The notes under the pieces: model-generated
Seen by the model: only the letters and a program-made list of their open reading frames with translations
Database searches by the model: none
What the model was told of the DNA's origin: nothing
Assembly: GCF_004799405.1 (NCBI RefSeq)
Contig: NZ_SSMW01000023.1
Span: 1 to 47,644 of the forward strand
Reading direction: 5' to 3'
Length of the DNA: 47,644 nucleotides
From: Bradyrhizobium sp.
GTDB lineage: Bacteria > Pseudomonadota > Alphaproteobacteria > Rhizobiales > Xanthobacteraceae
In this document: positions 44,470-47,644 of the stretch, piece after piece
Layout of the letters: each line of letters starts with the position of its first letter
How positions within the stretch are numbered: the first letter of the stretch is position 1
Program-made: the position numbers and the translations under genes

Positions 44470-44507
44470 CTTCATGTCGTCCCCGCGTTCGCGGGGACGA
44501 CATGAAG
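44470..44507. repeat. Perfect 18-bp stem palindrome
   Basis: CTTCATGTCGTCCCCGCG and its exact reverse complement are separated by only TT. It is located in the 157-base gap between the phosphatase gene and maf. It could act as a transcription terminator-like or RNA-stabilising hairpin, although no T run follows. CGTCCCCGCGAACGCGGGGAC-like repeats are known as dispersed elements in Bradyrhizobium. Confidence 0.85.
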
Positions 44508-44595
44508 GGGACGACAACGGTGGTTGTCTCATCGCATCCCTTCCGATAGGTTCCGCGCAATTCTTCCCCAAGGTTCCTTCCCAGCAAAAATCCGC

Positions 44596-45219
44596 ATGCT
44601 AGGCCGCCCCAAATTCGTTCTTGCTTCCGGCTCGCCACGGCGTCTCAGCCTGCTCAATCAGGCCGGCATCGAGCCCGATGCGTTGCGTCCCGCCGATGTC
44701 GACGAGACCCCGAAGCGCGGTGAATTGCCGCGCGCCTGCGCCAACCGGCTGGCCCGCGCCAAGGCTGACGCCGCGCTCAAATCGGTGCAACTCGACGACG
44801 AATTGCGCGGCTCGTTCATTCTGGCCGCCGACACCGTGGTCGCGGTCGGCCGCCGCATCCTGCCGAAGGCGAATCTGGTCGACGAAGCCGCGCAATGCCT
44901 GCGGCTGTTGTCGGGGCGCAACCACCGCGTCTACACCGCGATCTGCCTGGTGACGCCGAAGGAGACGTTTCGCCAGCGCCTGATCGAGACCCGCGTGCGC
45001 TTCAAGCGGCTGAACGAGGACGATATCCAGGCCTATATCGGCTCCGGCGAATGGCGCGGCAAGGCCGGCGGCTACGCCGTGCAGGGCATCGCCGGATCGT
45101 TCGTGGTCAAGATGGTCGGCTCCTATACCAATATCGTCGGATTGCCGCTCTATGAGGCGGTCGCCCTGCTCGGCGGCGAAGGTTTCCCGATCCGCTTTGG
45201 CTGGCTGAATGCCGGCTAA
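44596..45219 (+). CDS. maf: Maf-like nucleotide pyrophosphatase
   Basis: A 207-residue Maf/HAM1-fold protein that hydrolyses non-canonical or modified nucleoside triphosphates and has been linked with septum control. The diagnostic start is [14 protein letters not shown], then [17 protein letters not shown] with the catalytic Asp, [12 protein letters not shown] and [12 protein letters not shown]. The ATG at 44596 yields the standard N-terminus; an in-frame ATG upstream adds a non-conserved tail. Its end overlaps the start of yacG by 11 bases, so the two are coupled. Confidence 0.95.
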   Translation: MLGRPKFVLASGSPRRLSLLNQAGIEPDALRPADVDETPKRGELPRACANRLARAKADAALKSVQLDDELRGSFILAADTVVAVGRRILPKANLVDEAAQCLRLLSGRNHRVYTAICLVTPKETFRQRLIETRVRFKRLNEDDIQAYIGSGEWRGKAGGYAVQGIAGSFVVKMVGSYTNIVGLPLYEAVALLGGEGFPIRFGWLNAG

Positions 45220-45409
45220 ACCGCCAGCCGGCGCCGGCAAGGAAACCGGCAAGGAAACCGGAAAGCCGTGCCCGATCTGCGGCAAGGCCGCCAAGGAGGC
45301 TTCGCGCCCGTTTTGTTCCGAGCGCTGCCGGGCTGTCGACCTGAACCGCTGGCTGTCGAATTCCTACGCCATTCCCGCCGCCAGGGATAACGACGAAGAC
45401 GCCGATTGA
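45209..45409 (+). CDS. yacG: DNA gyrase inhibitor YacG
   Basis: A 66-residue zinc protein. The four Cys ligands are in KPCPICGKA and [13 protein letters not shown], followed by the family stretch [11 protein letters not shown]. In E. coli the homologue binds GyrB and blocks its DNA binding. An N-terminal [10 protein letters not shown] duplication is lineage-specific. It is the last protein gene of the housekeeping run; its start lies within the end of maf. Confidence 0.94.
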   Translation: MPAKPPAGAGKETGKETGKPCPICGKAAKEASRPFCSERCRAVDLNRWLSNSYAIPAARDNDEDAD

Positions 45410-45618
45410 GCGTCTTTTCGCCGTTTTGGGCCCCGTCGTCGCCCTTCGGGCCATGCCGGGCGCGGCCCCGTTTCGACCGTGCCCGACGGGGGTCCGCCGC
45501 CGCCTTTTGGGCCAAACCGCCAAGCATGGCCGAGCCATGCGAAGCCGCAAGGCGAAGCATGGACAGGCCCCCCCGGCCTGACTATAAACCGGCGCTCCCG
45601 GCGCCTGCGCCGGGACCT

Positions 45619-45694
45619 GCCCAGGTAGCTCAGTTGGTAGAGCATGCGACTGAAAATCGCAGTGTCGGTGGTTCGATCCCGCCCCTGGGCACCA
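45619..45694 (+). tRNA. tRNA-Phe (anticodon GAA)
   Basis: GCCCAGG pairs with CCTGGGC as acceptor stem. TAGCTCAGTTGGTAGAGC forms the D arm, GCGAC-TGAAAAT-CGC(A) the anticodon arm with GAA, and CGGTGGTTCGATCCCGCC the T arm. Discriminator A and encoded CCA end it. A tyrosine integrase gene faces its 3' end 65 bases away, so this gene is very probably the attachment site of a second island. Confidence 0.96.
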
Positions 45695-45729
45695 TAAGAT
45701 CAATGGCTTAGCCGGTCTTCGCCAACGCG

Positions 45730-45758
45730 GTTAGACAGCTTAGGCCAAGAGTTAGACA
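45730..45758. repeat. Short direct repeat between tRNA-Phe and integrase
   Basis: GTTAGACA occurs at 45730-45737 and 45751-45758, 21 bases apart start to start, with related flanks (GCTTA/CTTA). Two helical turns apart and just inside the presumed attachment site, they could be integrase arm sites. Eight bases twice is weak evidence. Confidence 0.35.
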
Positions 45759-45759
45759 C

Positions 45760-46797
45760 TTATGTTCGCGCTTTGGTCCCGAGTGGATCGAGCTTTGTAA
45801 TCACATCGCTCATGCGGTGTGAGGTGTTAGCCGTTTCCGAATAGTGGATCGCCATCGCAAGTGTCTTTTGGCCGAGCCAGCGGCGCACAGTGTCGAGGTC
45901 ATAGCCAGCTTCGACGAGCAGGGTCCCGACAGTGTGCCGCAAACCATGAAAGGTAAGGCCTTCACCGATCTTTCCATCGCGTTTCAGTGCAGCCATCGCT
46001 TTGATGAAAGACGAGTTGAAGCCGCTCTCGGTCCAAGGGGTGCCCTTCGTCGTGGCAGCAATAGTAACCGCGTCATGCCTTGGCGCGGTTGCCAGCAACT
46101 GAGCCAGATCCGGATGAACCGGGATCGAAACTTCTTGCCCCGTCTTGTTAGTCCTTCGCCAAATTTTGCCGTCTCGGATCGCCGCCTTGGTGAGGGTAAG
46201 CACGTCACCCTTACGCAAGCCTGTGAACATTCCGAGCGCAACAGGAAGCCTCAATTGCTGGGGAATGCTGCTGATCACTATTCTGCACTCATCCAGGGAC
46301 CATGGACGATTTGCGGGCTTGGCATCTCTCGCTCGCTTGACCCGCTTCACTCCCTTGACTGGATTTTCGTTGATGATCCCGTGTTCCTTTCCATGCTCGC
46401 AAGCCACCGAAATGACGGCCATGACATAGTTCGCCTGCCTGCGACCGTGCTTCGCGGCCATTCGATCCCTTAGTCCGGCGATGAATTGCGACGTAAGTTC
46501 GACAAGCGGCATTGCATCAAGTGGCATCAGCAGGTTCATCATCCTTGCATAGCCCTGTCGCGTGGCAGGGGCCAAATCAACGTAAGCTGGGGAGACGCGA
46601 TAAGCGCCAAGCAGTAGTCCCAAGGTACCGGGCAACGCGGTTCGCGTTTCCAGCTTTCGCTCCAGCGTAGCCAACTCGGCAATGAACTCGGCGGTGCCAA
46701 ATTCAGACTTGAGCCGGGTACTGCTCTTACGATGGTAGGCGTACCAGCGCCCTTTGACACGATATCGCTTAAGTCCCTTCACGCGAACCACGGTCAT
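45760..46797 (-). CDS. Tyrosine-type site-specific integrase of a second element
   Basis: A 345-residue phage-type integrase. A basic N-terminal arm domain (VKGLKRYRVKGRWYAYHR) precedes a core-binding domain (~65-155) and the catalytic domain with Arg in MFTGLRKGDVL, Lys in TNKTGQEV, HGLRHTVGT, and Tyr in AIHYSETAN. It resembles P4/rhizobial-island integrases that read a DUF-free short N-terminus. I start it at the ATG at 46797. An earlier in-frame start (46878) would run into the caspase remnant. It is transcribed towards tRNA-Phe, whose 3' end is 65 bases beyond its stop. Confidence 0.92.
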   Translation of the reverse strand: MTVVRVKGLKRYRVKGRWYAYHRKSSTRLKSEFGTAEFIAELATLERKLETRTALPGTLGLLLGAYRVSPAYVDLAPATRQGYARMMNLLMPLDAMPLVELTSQFIAGLRDRMAAKHGRRQANYVMAVISVACEHGKEHGIINENPVKGVKRVKRARDAKPANRPWSLDECRIVISSIPQQLRLPVALGMFTGLRKGDVLTLTKAAIRDGKIWRRTNKTGQEVSIPVHPDLAQLLATAPRHDAVTIAATTKGTPWTESGFNSSFIKAMAALKRDGKIGEGLTFHGLRHTVGTLLVEAGYDLDTVRRWLGQKTLAMAIHYSETANTSHRMSDVITKLDPLGTKART

Positions 46798-47090
46798 TGA
46801 CCGTTGCGTCACGCTCCGTGTCTCGGGGACTCGTCTCTGTTGAGCCGGACGCAGGGACTTTAGTGGTCTATGCCGCAAAGGATGGTGAGACGGCGCTCGA
46901 TGGTCAGGGGTTCAACAGCCCGTTTGCCGAAGCATTTGTGAAAAATCTGCAGACGCCGGGCCTTGAGGTCCGCAGAATGTTCGATTTCGTTCGCGACGAC
47001 GTAATGGAGGCTACGCAGCGAAGACAGAAGCCATTCAGCTACGGTTCGATTTCCGGTCGGCAGGATTTCTATTTCGTCGCCGCCAAATGA
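46797..47090 (+). pseudogene. Caspase-family gene, C-terminal fragment
   Basis: The frame has an in-frame stop shortly upstream (about 46770) and then reads SRGLVSVEPDAGTLVVYAAK, NSPFAEAFVKNL, TPGLEVRRMFDFVRDDVMEA and ends SGRQDFYFVAAK. This is the C-terminal half of a peptidase C14 (caspase/metacaspase-like) domain as found in multi-domain alphaproteobacterial proteins. The N-terminal part with the catalytic His and Cys is missing. The surviving piece begins exactly where the divergent integrase starts, so the gene was cut by the rearrangement that placed the integrase. The TTG at 46797 is unlikely to be a true start. Confidence 0.75.
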
Positions 47091-47133
47091 TTAGTTCTTC
47101 AGTACGGAGGCGGCAGGACTAATGCCTACATGA

Positions 47134-47328
47134 TTATCCGTGACTTTTGAGGGTTAAGGCGAAGTAGGCCAAGCCTCCCGTAACAACGAGGCCAATCCAA
47201 CTAACCCACATTGGCGCGCTCCAGCCGCCAACCACAACTGGCCAACCCATATAGATTCGTAAAACATGAACCAGCGCAACAACTGCGAAAATTGTGCCAG
47301 CTATCAGATGGAATAATTTGTCATTCAT
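47134..47328 (-). CDS. Small two-helix membrane protein
   Basis: A 64-residue protein with two predicted membrane helices (LFHLIAGTIFAVVALVHVLRI and MWVSWIGLVVTGGLAYFAL). I do not know a named family. The ATG at 47328 has GGAG six bases upstream, which favours it over the ATG at 47340. The codon pattern is less GC-biased than the housekeeping genes, in keeping with an accessory region. Confidence 0.65.
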   Translation of the reverse strand: MNDKLFHLIAGTIFAVVALVHVLRIYMGWPVVVGGWSAPMWVSWIGLVVTGGLAYFALTLKSHG

Positions 47329-47519
47329 GGCGCTCTCCATTCAATCGGACAATAAAAATAAACGTCGCAAATAATATTCCGATTCCATGGGCGCAGCAAC
47401 TCGGATGCCATGGAACGAGTTGCAGCGCAGCGAAACAAACCGCTTAGAAACGTATCTGCTAGAAATCAGCTAGAATATCTGTTTCTGGCAGATTTTGTTC
47501 TCTAATCCGGGTCTAGGTG

Positions 47520-47644
47520 TCAAGCTCTCCGACGATCAACGTTGCTGAACGTAATTCCAATTACCTTTTCCAACGTGTTCGGCTCCATCTGAACCGCTTC
47601 TCTTAATTCATTGCCTCCCTCGGCTAATTCACAACGCTTCTGAT
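47520..47644 (-). CDS. Possible C-terminal end of an unknown gene
   Basis: On the minus strand a frame is open from the window edge to a TGA at 47522-47520 (40 codons; CELAEGGNELREAVQMEP, then EKVIGITFSNVDRRRA). Composition is protein-like but the piece is too short for assignment. It may be chance. Confidence 0.3.
   Translation of the reverse strand, partial: QKRCELAEGGNELREAVQMEPNTLEKVIGITFSNVDRRRA

Noticed and set aside
47211..47447. A 78-codon plus-strand frame opposite the small membrane protein.
   Set aside because: No ribosome site, mixed composition, and it overlaps the better supported minus-strand gene.
45670..47644. Searched for a second copy of the tRNA-Phe 3' end that would close the second island.
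   Set aside because: None is visible by eye in the remaining sequence, so the right end is outside the window or lost.

Overview
The window looks like a chromosome segment of a high-GC alphaproteobacterium, most likely Bradyrhizobium or a close relative. The evidence is a glycine-type 5-aminolevulinate synthase, the rhizobial housekeeping run murA - DUF2948 - hisD - UPF0262 - low-Mr phosphatase - maf - yacG - tRNA-Phe, an Omp31-like barrel protein, and palindromic intergenic repeats of the Bradyrhizobium kind. This placement rests on gene content and order read by eye, not on a database search.

Layout. 1-2.1 kb: two glycosyltransferases, one cut by the window edge. 2.1-6.4 kb: a TauE/SafE-type exporter and a very large hybrid histidine kinase with a solute-symporter front end. 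6.5-12.4 kb (minus): an operon of an RpiR-type regulator, a class III aminotransferase, a TAXI binding protein and a fused TRAP permease. 12.7-13.9 kb: hemA. 14.2-21.9 kb (plus): seven genes in a row, with two tandem paralogous metal-dependent amidohydrolases, a complete spermidine/putrescine-type ABC importer and an M24 (Xaa-Pro type) peptidase, consistent with import and hydrolysis of an amide- or peptide-like compound. 21.9-26.2 kb (minus): an MBL hydrolase, a chemoreceptor and an outer-membrane barrel protein with a clear terminator.

26.5-28.7 kb (minus): a compact operon of P450, acyl carrier protein and alpha/beta hydrolase, with 4-base overlaps at both junctions. The P450 is short and lacks the Arg of the ExxR motif. 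28.9-34.2 kb: a roughly 5.2 kb integrated element bounded by a 46-bp exact direct repeat of the 3' part of tRNA-Thr(GGT). It carries a tyrosine integrase, unknown genes, a broken HUH-Rep-like fragment, a repeat array and two 2-oxoglutarate-oxygenase-like genes. A second 19-bp repeat lies just inside both ends.

34.3-45.4 kb: small metabolic genes and the murA-yacG housekeeping run. An FAD oxidoreductase here is split by one in-frame TAA where a TAC Tyr codon would fit. A dehydrogenase remnant precedes murA. infA is absent from the place between the phosphatase and maf where I recall it in other rhizobia. 45.6 kb to the end: tRNA-Phe(GAA), a second tyrosine integrase facing its 3' end, and the C-terminal piece of a caspase-family gene cut off beside that integrase. 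This is probably the edge of a second, larger island that runs out of the window.
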